DNA from: VXPQ01 sp965232485
GTDB lineage: Bacteria; Bacteroidota; Rhodothermia; Rhodothermales; VXPQ01
Length of the DNA: 64,000 nucleotides
Assembly (NCBI GenBank): GCA_965232485.1
Contig: OZ246975.1
Coordinates: 744,001 to 808,000 of the forward strand
Direction of reading: 5' to 3'
How positions within the stretch are numbered: the stretch's first letter is position 1; every line of letters begins with the position of its first letter. The notes below the pieces were generated by a model, which was not told where the DNA came from, searched no databases, and worked only from the letters and a program-made list of their open reading frames with translations. The position numbers and the translations under genes are program-made. This document shows, piece by piece, positions 43,069 to 51,907 of the stretch.

Positions 43069-43977
43069 ATGCCGCCTCCCCGACGTCCAGCCGACTTGCC
43101 CCGCATCCGCGAGCAGCTCATGACCTGGATCGCCCGGCAAACCCGCGAAGAAGCCCTGCGCTGGCTGCGCGACCGCTGCGAGGCCATCGCAGGCGGCGCG
43201 CCGGACTCCAAATGTTTTCTGGCGTTCAGCGGCGCTCCCCGGCGGATTTCCAAAGACGCCCTTGCGCTCGACAAGGCGGACCTGGCGCAAGCCGACGCCC
43301 TGCGTCCGGGATGGAACCCCGCAGGCTGGAGCGCGGACGAAGCGGCCCGCGCCCTCCTGATCCTGTCCCGCCCCGCGGACGACGAAAACGCGTACGTCGG
43401 CATGGTCGAGCAACTGTTCTCGACCGCCGACGTCCGCGAATCGGCGGCGCTGTACCGCATGCTGCCGCTCTACCCCTTTCCCGAACGTTTCCGGGCCCGC
43501 GCCGCCGAAGGCGTCCGGAGCAACATGACCTCCGTATTCCAGGCCGTCGCACACCGCAACCCCTACCCCTCGGAATATTTCGACGAGGGCGCCTGGAACC
43601 AGATGATCCTCAAAGCCCTCTTTACCGATAGCGTCCTGTGCGAGGTGGTCGGACTGGATTCGCGCAGCAACCCGTCCCTGGCCCGCATGCTCGCGGACTA
43701 CGCGCGCGAGCGCTGGGCCGCCGGACGCGTCGTTTCCCCCGAACTCTGGCGTCCCGTGGGACCATTCGCGACGCAAGGCTATCTGCCCGACCTGCAACGC
43801 GTCCTGCACAGCGACGACGAAGCGGAGCAAGAAGCCGCCGCCCTGACGCTGGCCCAGGCGAACGCGCCCGCCGCCAACGAACTGCTGGACGCATTCCCCC
43901 GCCTGAAACAACGCATCGGAACCGGCGAACTGACCTGGGAATCGTTTGCCCGGAACCGGATCGCGGGCGCGGCATAG
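43069..43977 (+). CDS. eboA: EboA domain protein
   Basis: A 302-residue soluble helical protein of the EboA family, first gene of the ebo cluster. Visible marks are the alternating helix-rich layout WSADEAARALLILSRPADDENAYVGMVEQLF, the block YRMLPLYPFPERFRARAAEGVRSNMTSVFQAVAHRNPYP and FDEGAWNQMILKALFTD. The assignment is strengthened by the neighbours B, D, E and F in order. In cyanobacteria the cluster is needed for moving scytonemin precursors to the periplasm; the biochemical role of EboA is not known. Confidence 0.88.
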   Translation: MPPPRRPADLPRIREQLMTWIARQTREEALRWLRDRCEAIAGGAPDSKCFLAFSGAPRRISKDALALDKADLAQADALRPGWNPAGWSADEAARALLILSRPADDENAYVGMVEQLFSTADVRESAALYRMLPLYPFPERFRARAAEGVRSNMTSVFQAVAHRNPYPSEYFDEGAWNQMILKALFTDSVLCEVVGLDSRSNPSLARMLADYARERWAAGRVVSPELWRPVGPFATQGYLPDLQRVLHSDDEAEQEAAALTLAQANAPAANELLDAFPRLKQRIGTGELTWESFARNRIAGAA

Positions 43978-44077
43978 GCTTTCGCATCCACGCCGGACAA
44001 CCCCGACGCCATATCATCTTTCGATACTTCTTTCCCGACTTTGCGGCGCAAGCGCCGCCTTCGCCCTCCTTGCCGTT

Positions 44078-44998
44078 ATGCCGACGCGACCTCCCCTGTA
44101 CATTGATCCGCATGTCCACATGATCTCCCGGACCACGGACGACTACGAAGCCATGCGCGCCGGCGGCGTCGCAGCCGTCATAGAACCCGCCTTCTGGCTG
44201 GGCCAGCCGCGCACTACGGTGGGAGCCTTCAAGGATTATTTCTCCATGATCGTGGGCTGGGAACGCTTCCGGGCAGGCCAGTTCGGCGTTCGGCATTACT
44301 GCGCCATCGGACTCAACGCCAAGGAAGCGAACAACGAACCGCTTGCAGACGAAGTGATGGAGCTCCTGCCGCTCTACGCCGCCAAGGAGGGCGTCGTGGC
44401 GATCGGAGAAATCGGATACGACGACATGACGCCCGCCGAGGACAAATATTTCCGGCTGCAACTTGAACTGGCGCAAGAACTCGACATGCTCGTGCTCATT
44501 CATACCCCCCATCGCAACAAAAAAGAAGGAACGAGCCGCAGCATGGATACCTGCGACGACATGGGACTGGCCCCGGATCGGGTTATCGTGGACCACAACA
44601 ACGAAGAAACGGTCCGGGAAGTCCTCGACCGCGGCTACTGGGCCGCCTTCACCATCTATCCGTTCACGAAAATGGGCAACGAACGGATGGTCGAGATTGT
44701 GCGGGAATACGGCGCAGAGCGAATTTTCATAGACAGCGCGGCGGACTGGGGCGTCAGCGATCCGCTGGCCGTGCCCAAAACGGCCCGCCTCATGGCCGAG
44801 CGAGGCGTTCCGGAAGACGCGATCCGCGCCGTGACGTACGACAACGCCCTTGCGGCGTACGGGCAAAGCGGGCAGTTTTCGGAAAAGGACTGGCTGGAGC
44901 CGGAGCCCATCGACCAGCGCGACCTGTACGGCGGAAATTCGGTGCTGCGCGGCGGACAAACCCCCGTAGTCCAGGACAAAGGATTGATTATCGAGTAA
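44078..44998 (+). CDS. eboB: TatD-like metal-dependent hydrolase, EboB
   Basis: A 306-residue TIM-barrel hydrolase. The metal motif HVH is in LYIDPHVHMISRTTDDYEAM, with further ligands in IGEIGYDD, VLIHTPHRN, VIVDHNNEET and the Asp in RIFIDSAADWGVSD. This follows the TatD/amidohydrolase layout. It starts 100 bases after eboA. It is the second gene of the ebo cluster by order and sequence. Substrate unknown. Confidence 0.87.
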   Translation: MPTRPPLYIDPHVHMISRTTDDYEAMRAGGVAAVIEPAFWLGQPRTTVGAFKDYFSMIVGWERFRAGQFGVRHYCAIGLNAKEANNEPLADEVMELLPLYAAKEGVVAIGEIGYDDMTPAEDKYFRLQLELAQELDMLVLIHTPHRNKKEGTSRSMDTCDDMGLAPDRVIVDHNNEETVREVLDRGYWAAFTIYPFTKMGNERMVEIVREYGAERIFIDSAADWGVSDPLAVPKTARLMAERGVPEDAIRAVTYDNALAAYGQSGQFSEKDWLEPEPIDQRDLYGGNSVLRGGQTPVVQDKGLIIE

Positions 44999-45204
44999 CG
45001 TCCGTCAATCCCGGACCGCATCGCCGGACGTCCCGACGTCGACGAGGCTGGACCTGGCGCTTCGCCCCGCGCCCGGCGAAATTGCGGAAACCTGCGGCGC
45101 CGACCTGATCTTTTCTGCGACGAACGGGTATTATGCCCCGGCGCCGGACGAAAGCAATCCGGCGCGCCGCCCGCAAGCCATTCGCCGCAGGAAAACCCGT
45201 ACCG
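44999..45204. other. gap between eboB and eboD where eboC would be expected
   Basis: 206 bases with no hydrophobic open frame that could encode a UbiA-type prenyltransferase (EboC, about 300 residues). An open frame on the plus strand contains a protein-like stretch (GEIAETCGADLIFSATNGYY, near 45070-45130) that I cannot match to EboC or any family. It may be a gene remnant or chance. Confidence 0.45.
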
Positions 45205-46404
45205 ATGCAAACGATCCGGCAGGATATTCAGGTTGCCTTCCGGTACGACGTACATTTCGTCGCGGACGCCTTCGATCCGGGAAACGACCTGCTCGGCCGC
45301 ATCGTCGGGGCAGAGGAAGGCGTCGCCTGGCGGAAGATACTGCCGGTGATCGACGAGGGATTGCTGCCCCATTACCCGGACCTGCGCGAGCGCATGGAGG
45401 CGTATTTCGCGCAATGGGCCGATGCGCTGACCCTGCATCCCCCCGTGACGGCGCCGGCGGGCGAAGCCGCCAAAAACGATCCTGCGCTGGTCAGCAAACT
45501 GCACGCCGCCATCCGACGCGGCGGACTGTGCCGCCATTCGTTCGTCCTGGCGATCGGAGGCGGCTCCGTTCTGGACCTTGCCGGATACGCCGCAGCCACC
45601 GCGCACCGGGGCGTCCGCCTCGTTCGCATGCCGACCACGGTGCTGGCCCAGAACGATTCGGGCGTGGGGGTCAAAAACAGCGTCAACGCACTGAACGCCA
45701 AGAATTTTCTGGGCGCGTTCGCGCCGCCGTACGCGGTGGTGAATGATTTTTCCTTCCTGCCCTCGCTATCCGACCGCGACTGGCGAAGCGGGATCGCCGA
45801 AGCCGTCAAGGTAGCGCTCGTCAAGGACGGCGCGTTCTTCGACGAACTTGAAGCGGATGCGGAACGCCTTGCGCCGCCCCGGCGGGACGCAGACGCCATG
45901 GAACGGCTTATCTACCAGTGCGCCGCCCTGCATCTGGACCATATCGCCACCTCGGGGGACCCTTTCGAGATGGGAACCTCTCGCCCTCTTGATTTCGGCC
46001 ACTGGGCCGCGCATCAGCTGGAGCAGCTCACGAATTATGCGCTGCGGCACGGGGAAGCGGTGGCCATAGGCGTCGCCCTTGACGCCGCCTATTCGCATCT
46101 GTGCGGCCTCCTCTCCGAACGCGACCGGAACCGGGTGTTCGGCCTGCTCGAAACCATGGGCTTCCGTCTGTACGCGCCTGAAATCGGGGCGCACATGGAC
46201 GAGCCTGATCATCCGCGATCCATTTTCCGGGGCCTCGAGGCTTTTCGGGAGCACCTCGGCGGCGCGTTGACCGTCATGCTGCTGGCGGGCGTCGGCCAGG
46301 GCGTGGAAGTGCACGAGGTCGATCCGGCCCTGTATCGGCAGGCCATCGCCCTGTTGCGCGAGCGGGCAAGCCGCGCCGAACCCGTCGCCGCACACATTCC
46401 CTGA
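45205..46404 (+). CDS. eboD: 3-dehydroquinate-synthase-like protein EboD
   Basis: A 399-residue homologue of AroB. The NAD-binding loop is SFVLAIGGGSVLDLAGYAAA, followed by RLVRMPTTVLAQNDSGVGVKNSVN and the metal/active-site region SGDPFEMGTSRPLDFGHWAAHQLEQLTNYALRHGEAVAIGVALD, which holds metal-ligand His and Glu equivalents. Cluster position and the FE.G..RPLDFGHW block separate it from housekeeping AroB. It may make a sugar-derived cyclitol rather than dehydroquinate (inference). ATG 45205 matches the family start. Confidence 0.9.
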   Translation: MQTIRQDIQVAFRYDVHFVADAFDPGNDLLGRIVGAEEGVAWRKILPVIDEGLLPHYPDLRERMEAYFAQWADALTLHPPVTAPAGEAAKNDPALVSKLHAAIRRGGLCRHSFVLAIGGGSVLDLAGYAAATAHRGVRLVRMPTTVLAQNDSGVGVKNSVNALNAKNFLGAFAPPYAVVNDFSFLPSLSDRDWRSGIAEAVKVALVKDGAFFDELEADAERLAPPRRDADAMERLIYQCAALHLDHIATSGDPFEMGTSRPLDFGHWAAHQLEQLTNYALRHGEAVAIGVALDAAYSHLCGLLSERDRNRVFGLLETMGFRLYAPEIGAHMDEPDHPRSIFRGLEAFREHLGGALTVMLLAGVGQGVEVHEVDPALYRQAIALLRERASRAEPVAAHIP

Positions 46405-46409
46405 CGACC

Positions 46410-47642
46410 ATGCGCATTCGGCACGGAGAAGGCCTGGAACTGACCTACTGCGCCAACATCCACCCGGGCGAAACGCTCGACGAGGCGGAAGAAAACCTGC
46501 GGACGCATGCGGTCGCCGTCAAGAAAAAGGTGTCTCCCGACGCGCCCATGGGCGTGGGGCTGCGCCTGTCCAGCCGCGCCGCGGACGCATTGACCGAAGA
46601 CGCCGCCCGCCTCGACCGTTTTCGCAGCCTGCTGGACGAACGCGGGCTGTACGCCTTCACGATCAACGGTTTCCCGTACGGCCATTTTCACCGGAAGCGC
46701 GTCAAGGACGAGGTCTATAAGCCGGACTGGCGCACCGCCGAGCGGCGCATCTACACGGAACGGCTCGCAAATATTCTCGCGCGGCTGCTGCCGGACGGCG
46801 TCGAGGGCAGCATTTCCACCTCTCCCCTTTCCTACAAACCCTGGCTACGGGAGCAGTATATCTGGAACGATGCGCTGCGCATGGGCGCGGAGCAGCTTGC
46901 CGACGTCGCCTTCCGGCTTTTCGCGCGGCGCGAACGCACCGGACAGCTCATCCATGTCGGGATTGAGCCGGAACCGGATTGCCTGATCGAAAACACCGCT
47001 GAAACCGTGTCCTTCTTCAAGGAATGGCTCTGGCGACGCGGAACGAGCCGCCTGAGGCAGCGGCGCGGCCTCAACAGGACGCAGGCGGAAGATATTTTGC
47101 GAGAACATATTCGCCTGTGCTACGACACATGCCACTTTGCGGTGGAATTCGAATCTCCCCGAGAAGCGCTGGCGACGTTCGAAACGGCCGGGATCCGGCT
47201 CGGTAAAATCCAGATCAGCGCGGCGTTGCGCGTTCCGCTGGACGAGCCTGGCGCGGCGACCCGGCGGACGCTGCGCGACGCGCTGGAGCCCTTCGCGGAA
47301 TCCACCTACCTGCATCAAGTGGCGGCTCGGTCGGCGAACGGGGCGCTGCACCGCTACCGGGACCTGCCCGACGCCCTCCCCTGCCTGCCGACCGACGAGG
47401 CGGAAGAATGGCGGATTCATTACCATGTGCCCGTGTTCATCGACCGGTTTCCGCATTTCCGCTCGACGCAGGAAGACATTACGGCCACGCTTGCACAGGC
47501 GCTGCGGGGCGGCTTGTGTCCCCACCTTGAGATCGAAACCTACACTTGGGAGGTGCTTCCGGAGCCGCTCAAAACGGATGTCGTATCCTCCATCGCCCGC
47601 GAATATGCATGGGTGATGGCCTGCCTTGATCGCATCGCCTGA
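46410..47642 (+). CDS. eboE: metabolite traffic protein EboE (TIM-barrel, sugar isomerase-like)
   Basis: A 410-residue protein beginning five bases after eboD. The opening LELTYCANIHPGETLDEAEENL and FTINGFPYGHFHRKRVKDEVYKPDW, STSPLSYKPWL, the acidic LIHVGIEPEPDCLIEN, and LCYDTCHFAVEFESP are all characteristic of EboE. It belongs to the xylose isomerase-like TIM barrels and keeps Glu/Asp/His residues able to bind a metal. Reaction unknown. Confidence 0.92.
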   Translation: MRIRHGEGLELTYCANIHPGETLDEAEENLRTHAVAVKKKVSPDAPMGVGLRLSSRAADALTEDAARLDRFRSLLDERGLYAFTINGFPYGHFHRKRVKDEVYKPDWRTAERRIYTERLANILARLLPDGVEGSISTSPLSYKPWLREQYIWNDALRMGAEQLADVAFRLFARRERTGQLIHVGIEPEPDCLIENTAETVSFFKEWLWRRGTSRLRQRRGLNRTQAEDILREHIRLCYDTCHFAVEFESPREALATFETAGIRLGKIQISAALRVPLDEPGAATRRTLRDALEPFAESTYLHQVAARSANGALHRYRDLPDALPCLPTDEAEEWRIHYHVPVFIDRFPHFRSTQEDITATLAQALRGGLCPHLEIETYTWEVLPEPLKTDVVSSIAREYAWVMACLDRIA

Positions 47643-47660
47643 AGCGCCGCCTCGCTCGCC

Positions 47661-49052
47661 ATGCCGAAACTCGCCGTTCTGAATGTCGTCGGGCTGACGC
47701 CCCGCCTCTTGCCGCATGCGCCTTTCCTGTCGGCGTGGGCCGAGCGCGGCAAGTCCGCATCCATGACGCCCGTCCTGCCCGCGGTCACGTGTTCCATGCA
47801 AGCCACCCTGCTGACCGGGACCATGCCCTCGAAACATGGAATCGTCGGCAACGGCTGGTATGTCCGGGACGAGGGAGAAATCCGGTTCTGGCGGCAGTCG
47901 AACCGGCTCGTGCAGGGCGAAAAGATATGGGAAAAGGCGCGGCGCCTCGGCGCGGACAGAACCGGGCCGGGCATGATCTCGGCCAACCTGTTCTGGTGGT
48001 ACAATATGTACTCGTCGGTGGAATATGCGGTGACGCCCCGTCCCATGTACCCCGCCGACGGGCGGAAAATTCCAGACGTCTGGGTCGAGCCGGAAGCGTT
48101 GCGGGCGGAGTTGCAGCGCAAACTGGGCAGGTTCCCGCTGTTCGAATTCTGGGGACCCGGAACGAGCATACGTTCGAGCGAATGGATCGCCCGAGCCGCG
48201 TTGCATGTGGACGCGGCGTGCGATCCGGGCATGACGTTCGTCTATCTGCCCCATCTGGACTACGTATTGCAACGCGAAGGGCCGGACGGGCCCGGCGTGG
48301 CGGCGGAGGCGGCGCAAATCGACGCGGTCTGCGAGGAACTCGTGGCGCACTACGAAGCGCAGGGCGCGGCCGTCCTTGTGCTTTCGGAATACGGCGTCAC
48401 GCCCGCGCGGCGGGCCGTGTCGCTCAATCGCGCGCTGCGGCGGGAAGGCTTTCTGCGCATACGGGAAGAACTGGGGCGCGAACTTCTTGATGCGGGAGCG
48501 AGCCGGGCCTTTGCGGTAGCGGACCATCAAGTGGCGCATGTGTACGCGAACGACCCGGAGGCGCTGGAGGATGTGCGCGCGCTCGTCGAAGAGACCGACG
48601 GCGTCGCCCAGGTCCTGCAGGGCGAGGAACGCGCCGCCTATGGCCTGGATCATCCCCGGGCGGGGGATCTCGTCGCCGTGGCCGAGCCGGACGCCTGGTT
48701 CGCGTATTACTACTGGCTGGACGACGACCGGGCGCCCGATTTCGCCCGCACCGTGGATATTCATCGCAAGCCGGGCTACGATCCGTGCGAACTCTTTCTG
48801 GACCCGGCCCTGCCCTCGGCCCGGCTCAAGGCAGCGTGGCGGCTATTGCAAAAGAAACTGGGGTTTCGCTACCTGCTGGACGTCATCCCCCTGGACCCGT
48901 CGCTGGTCCGGGGATCGCACGGACGGCTGCCGGACGATCCGCTGGATGGGCCGCTGGTCCTCTCCAACCGCGCCGACCTGCTCCCGGACGGCCCGTTGCA
49001 CGCCACCGAAATGCAGGACGCAATGCTGGCGCACCTCGGGGCGGGACAGTAG
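47661..49052 (+). CDS. eboF: nucleotide pyrophosphatase/phosphodiesterase-family protein EboF
   Basis: A 463-residue member of the alkaline phosphatase superfamily, last gene of the ebo cluster. The N-terminal nucleophile region is PVLPAVTCSMQATLLTGTMPSKHGIVGNGW, where the Thr in AVTC would be the nucleophile. Metal ligands follow in VYLPHLDYVLQREGPD, LVLSEYGVT, and DIHRKPGYDPCELF. No signal peptide is seen, so it is probably cytosolic or moved by an unknown route. It starts 18 bases after eboE. Confidence 0.9.
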   Translation: MPKLAVLNVVGLTPRLLPHAPFLSAWAERGKSASMTPVLPAVTCSMQATLLTGTMPSKHGIVGNGWYVRDEGEIRFWRQSNRLVQGEKIWEKARRLGADRTGPGMISANLFWWYNMYSSVEYAVTPRPMYPADGRKIPDVWVEPEALRAELQRKLGRFPLFEFWGPGTSIRSSEWIARAALHVDAACDPGMTFVYLPHLDYVLQREGPDGPGVAAEAAQIDAVCEELVAHYEAQGAAVLVLSEYGVTPARRAVSLNRALRREGFLRIREELGRELLDAGASRAFAVADHQVAHVYANDPEALEDVRALVEETDGVAQVLQGEERAAYGLDHPRAGDLVAVAEPDAWFAYYYWLDDDRAPDFARTVDIHRKPGYDPCELFLDPALPSARLKAAWRLLQKKLGFRYLLDVIPLDPSLVRGSHGRLPDDPLDGPLVLSNRADLLPDGPLHATEMQDAMLAHLGAGQ

Positions 49053-49095
49053 CGTTTGCGCTGGCGCGCGCCCTTGACATTGCGGACGCGCCGGC

Positions 49096-49118
49096 GTCCG
49101 TCCTCGTTTGGGACGGAC
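49096..49118. terminator. hairpin between convergent eboF and PorV-like genes
   Basis: GTCCGTCC-TCGTTTG-GGACGGAC is a perfect 8-bp stem with a 7-base loop. It sits between two convergent stop codons, where a bidirectional terminator is expected, but no T-run follows on either strand. Confidence 0.4.
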
Positions 49119-49142
49119 TGTCAAGTACTATAACGCCCCGTG

Positions 49143-50240
49143 CTACATTTCGACGATGCGCCGCCAGGCGGCGCGGGCCAGCACGAGGCGAGCCGAGATA
49201 CGATGGGTATATCCCAGATCGGAAGCCAGGCCCGCAAAATTCCCGAATCCGTAATTGAAGGTCAGGCGACCCAGGTGCAAACCGGCCCCCACTGTCGGCG
49301 CCGCATCCCATCCGTCGTCTCCCGACCTTAGAACATCGGTACAGCCCGCGCGCAAGGCCACGACGTCCCGAAAACCGTATTCCACGCCCAGCCGGGGGTG
49401 GTACGATACGCCGCCCGTGTGCAGCGCCCAGGCTTGCCGCCCCTCGAAAGCCATATCCACATCAAGGGCCAGCGCGATGCGGTGCGCGCCCGCGTTCAGA
49501 ATATATCCCGATCCGAGCCGCAGCACAGGCAGAACCGTCTCCACGCCGCCCTTCGGAATCGTTTGCCCGAAAACATCTTCGATATTCGAAAGCAAATCCC
49601 GGTTGACGGTCCAGGATTGCCGCATGCCGGCGGCGTCCTGCAGGTTGGCGCCCGCCCTGAAGGAACCGCGACGGTACAACGCCCCGACGTCGAAACTATA
49701 CCCCCAGGCGTCCGCAAAATCTCCAATGCTGCGGCGAACGATCTTTGCGGTCGCGCCCGCGGCGAAGCTCGTCCGCACCTGACGCGCATAGCTTATGAAG
49801 AACGCTGCATCCGCCGCGGAAAAACTGGAAATATGCTCTTCCGGGTTCGGTCGAGGCTGATCGCGCTCGGGGTCCCAGGCGTCCAGCGTGTTTTTTATGT
49901 CGTTCACGCCGCTCCGGAAAAACGAAGCTCCCAGTGTCGAGCGGGCGTTGACCGGCCATGAAACCGCCCCGTAATCGAACGAAACGATCCCGGCGAAGCG
50001 CTCCGCGTGCATGTATTCGACTTCGGGGAAGAGGGTCTGGCTGAGGCCGGCGGGATTCCAGTACCCTGCGCTGACGTCGTCCGCGAGCGCAATATGGGCG
50101 CCGCCCATGCCCAGCGCCCGTCCGCCCGCGCCGGCGGCCAGAAAATCCGCCCCGTAGCTTACCACCTGCCCAGCGACAGGCGCCGCCGCAAACAAGGCCG
50201 CCAAAAGACCTGCGCAAAAAGACGATCGGACTGCGGTCAT
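49143..50240 (-). CDS. PorV/PorQ-like outer-membrane protein
   Basis: A 365-residue barrel of the PorV/UPF0164 group. The signal peptide (SSFCAGLLAALFAAAPVAGQ) precedes the family N-terminus YGADFLAAGAGGRALGMGGAHIALADDVSAGYWNPAGLS. PorV binds the sorting domains of T9SS substrates and shuttles them to the surface attachment complex; PorQ-like paralogues have related roles. Two T9SS substrates are in this window, which fits. ATG 50240 is chosen because it starts the signal peptide. Confidence 0.8.
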   Translation of the reverse strand: MTAVRSSFCAGLLAALFAAAPVAGQVVSYGADFLAAGAGGRALGMGGAHIALADDVSAGYWNPAGLSQTLFPEVEYMHAERFAGIVSFDYGAVSWPVNARSTLGASFFRSGVNDIKNTLDAWDPERDQPRPNPEEHISSFSAADAAFFISYARQVRTSFAAGATAKIVRRSIGDFADAWGYSFDVGALYRRGSFRAGANLQDAAGMRQSWTVNRDLLSNIEDVFGQTIPKGGVETVLPVLRLGSGYILNAGAHRIALALDVDMAFEGRQAWALHTGGVSYHPRLGVEYGFRDVVALRAGCTDVLRSGDDGWDAAPTVGAGLHLGRLTFNYGFGNFAGLASDLGYTHRISARLVLARAAWRRIVEM

Positions 50241-50337
50241 AAAATTTTGCGGTTGCACGGGTTCTGTCCGGATTCGTCCCGGCCCGCCGCAGCGAAACGA
50301 ACGGCGCGGCGGCGTCGACGTCGAATCAGCGCACCCC

Positions 50338-51036
50338 TCAGGTCGTTTGCGATACGTTCCGGGTTGCGCTCCGGTGCCGGATATCTACGCCTTCCACCAG
50401 AAAAACAACGATCTTGCCGATGTTTTTCGCATGATCGGCGATACGCTCGATCGACTTGCCCATATGCGCGAGGTGGACAATTTTGTCGGCCTGATCCGGC
50501 CAGGTATGAAAAAGCGGGCCGATCATGGTCAACATTTCCTCGTACATCCGGTCCACGCGCCGGTCGTGCGCGACGATTTGTCGGGCCAGCACATGATCTT
50601 TCCGGAAAAAAGCCTCGTGGGCGCTCCGCAACATCCAGCGCGCCTCGTCCGCAATGGCCTGAAGATTCGACACGGGCGGCATCTTGGCGGGAAAATCGGC
50701 CAGACACACATGCTTGGCGATGTTTTTGGCGTGATCGCCTATCCGTTCCAGGTCCGTATTAACCTTCACCGCCGCGATAATGAGCCGAAGATCGACCGCC
50801 ACGGGCGTAAACAGGGCCAGAATGCGCTCGCATTGCTCGTCCACCTCCAGTTCCAATCGATCCACTTCGTCGTCGCGCTTCCACACCTCCCGGGCCAGTT
50901 CCAGGTCGTTGCCGGATACGGCGTTCATGGCGTTGGCCACCTGCGCCTCGGCCAGTTCCGACATATTGGAAAGCAATTGACGGAGCTCGGCCAATTCGTC
51001 GTCGAGGTGTCGATTTGATTGGGTGCGTACCGTCAT
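50338..51036 (-). CDS. phoU: phosphate transport regulator PhoU
   Basis: A 232-residue all-helical protein that damps the Pho response by linking the Pst transporter to the PhoR kinase. Both three-helix repeats carry the metal-binding E/DxxxD-type motif: DLERIGDHAKNIAK and SIERIADHAKNIGK. ATG 51036 starts the family-like region (HLDDELAELRQLLSNMSELAEAQV). It is the last gene of the pst operon, 55 bases after pstB. Confidence 0.95.
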   Translation of the reverse strand: MTVRTQSNRHLDDELAELRQLLSNMSELAEAQVANAMNAVSGNDLELAREVWKRDDEVDRLELEVDEQCERILALFTPVAVDLRLIIAAVKVNTDLERIGDHAKNIAKHVCLADFPAKMPPVSNLQAIADEARWMLRSAHEAFFRKDHVLARQIVAHDRRVDRMYEEMLTMIGPLFHTWPDQADKIVHLAHMGKSIERIADHAKNIGKIVVFLVEGVDIRHRSATRNVSQTT

Positions 51037-51091
51037 GAATCCATTATCCCTGTTTGCCCTGACCGGAGCAGGCGAACCGCCGAGCCCCGAC

Positions 51092-51889
51092 CTACCCGAA
51101 TCTGCCTGTGATGTAATCTTCCGTACGCTTTCGGGCGGGACGGGTAAAAAGTTGTTCAGTGGCGTCGGCCTCAATCAACTCGCCCATGTAAAAAAATGCG
51201 GTGCGGTCGCTGATTCTGCCTGCCTGCTGCATGTTATGGGTAACGATAATAATCGTATAGCGTTCCTTGAGTTGCAGAATCGTTTCTTCCAGCTTGGCCG
51301 TGGCGATCGGGTCCAGCGCGCTGGCCGGCTCGTCCATCAGCACGACGTCCGGGGCCACGGCCAGCGTACGGGCAATGCACAAACGCTGCTGCTGCCCCCC
51401 GCTGAGTCCGTAGGCCTGCGCATGCAGCCGGTCCTTGACCTCCTCCCAAAGCGCAGCCTTGCGCAAACATTCTTCCGCCAGCGCCGCTTCGCTGCCCTTG
51501 AAGCCATTGACGCGCGCGCCCCAGATCACGTTTTCGAAAATGGTCTTGGGAAACGGATTGGGTTTCTGGAACACCATCCCGACGCGGCGACGCACCATGA
51601 CGGGATCTGCATTGCGGTAAATGTCCCGCCCGTCAATGAGCACTCGGCCCTGGAAGCGGGCGTCCGGGATTAGCTCGTTCATCCGGTTCAGGCAACGCAG
51701 CAACGTACTCTTGCCGCAGCCGGACGGCCCGATGAAGGCGGTCACTTCGTTGGCCTGGATGTCCAGCGAAACATCCTTGAGGACATGGTTCGCGCCGTAC
51801 CAGAAGTCCAGATTTTCCACGCGGACCTTGGCCTCCTCCGACGCGCCTTGCCCGTCAACCAGCAATCCGTTTCGTTCGTTCGTTCCCAT
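51092..51889 (-). CDS. pstB: phosphate ABC transporter ATP-binding protein PstB
   Basis: A 265-residue ATPase of the high-affinity phosphate importer. Walker A is FIGPSGCGKSTLLRCLNRMN, the signature is LSGGQQQRLCIARTLA, Walker B is VVLMDEPASALDP, and the switch His is in IIIVTHNMQQAGRISDRTAFFYMGELIE. All are in the PstB-specific spelling. It lies 18 bases after pstA. Confidence 0.97.
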   Translation of the reverse strand: MGTNERNGLLVDGQGASEEAKVRVENLDFWYGANHVLKDVSLDIQANEVTAFIGPSGCGKSTLLRCLNRMNELIPDARFQGRVLIDGRDIYRNADPVMVRRRVGMVFQKPNPFPKTIFENVIWGARVNGFKGSEAALAEECLRKAALWEEVKDRLHAQAYGLSGGQQQRLCIARTLAVAPDVVLMDEPASALDPIATAKLEETILQLKERYTIIIVTHNMQQAGRISDRTAFFYMGELIEADATEQLFTRPARKRTEDYITGRFG

Positions 51890-51907
51890 GAAATGCCTTG
51901 CCTTTGG

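Noticed and set aside
46845..48764. 639-codon minus-strand open frame across eboE and eboF
   Set aside because: Antisense shadow of two well-recognised genes, with no family-like sequence of its own.
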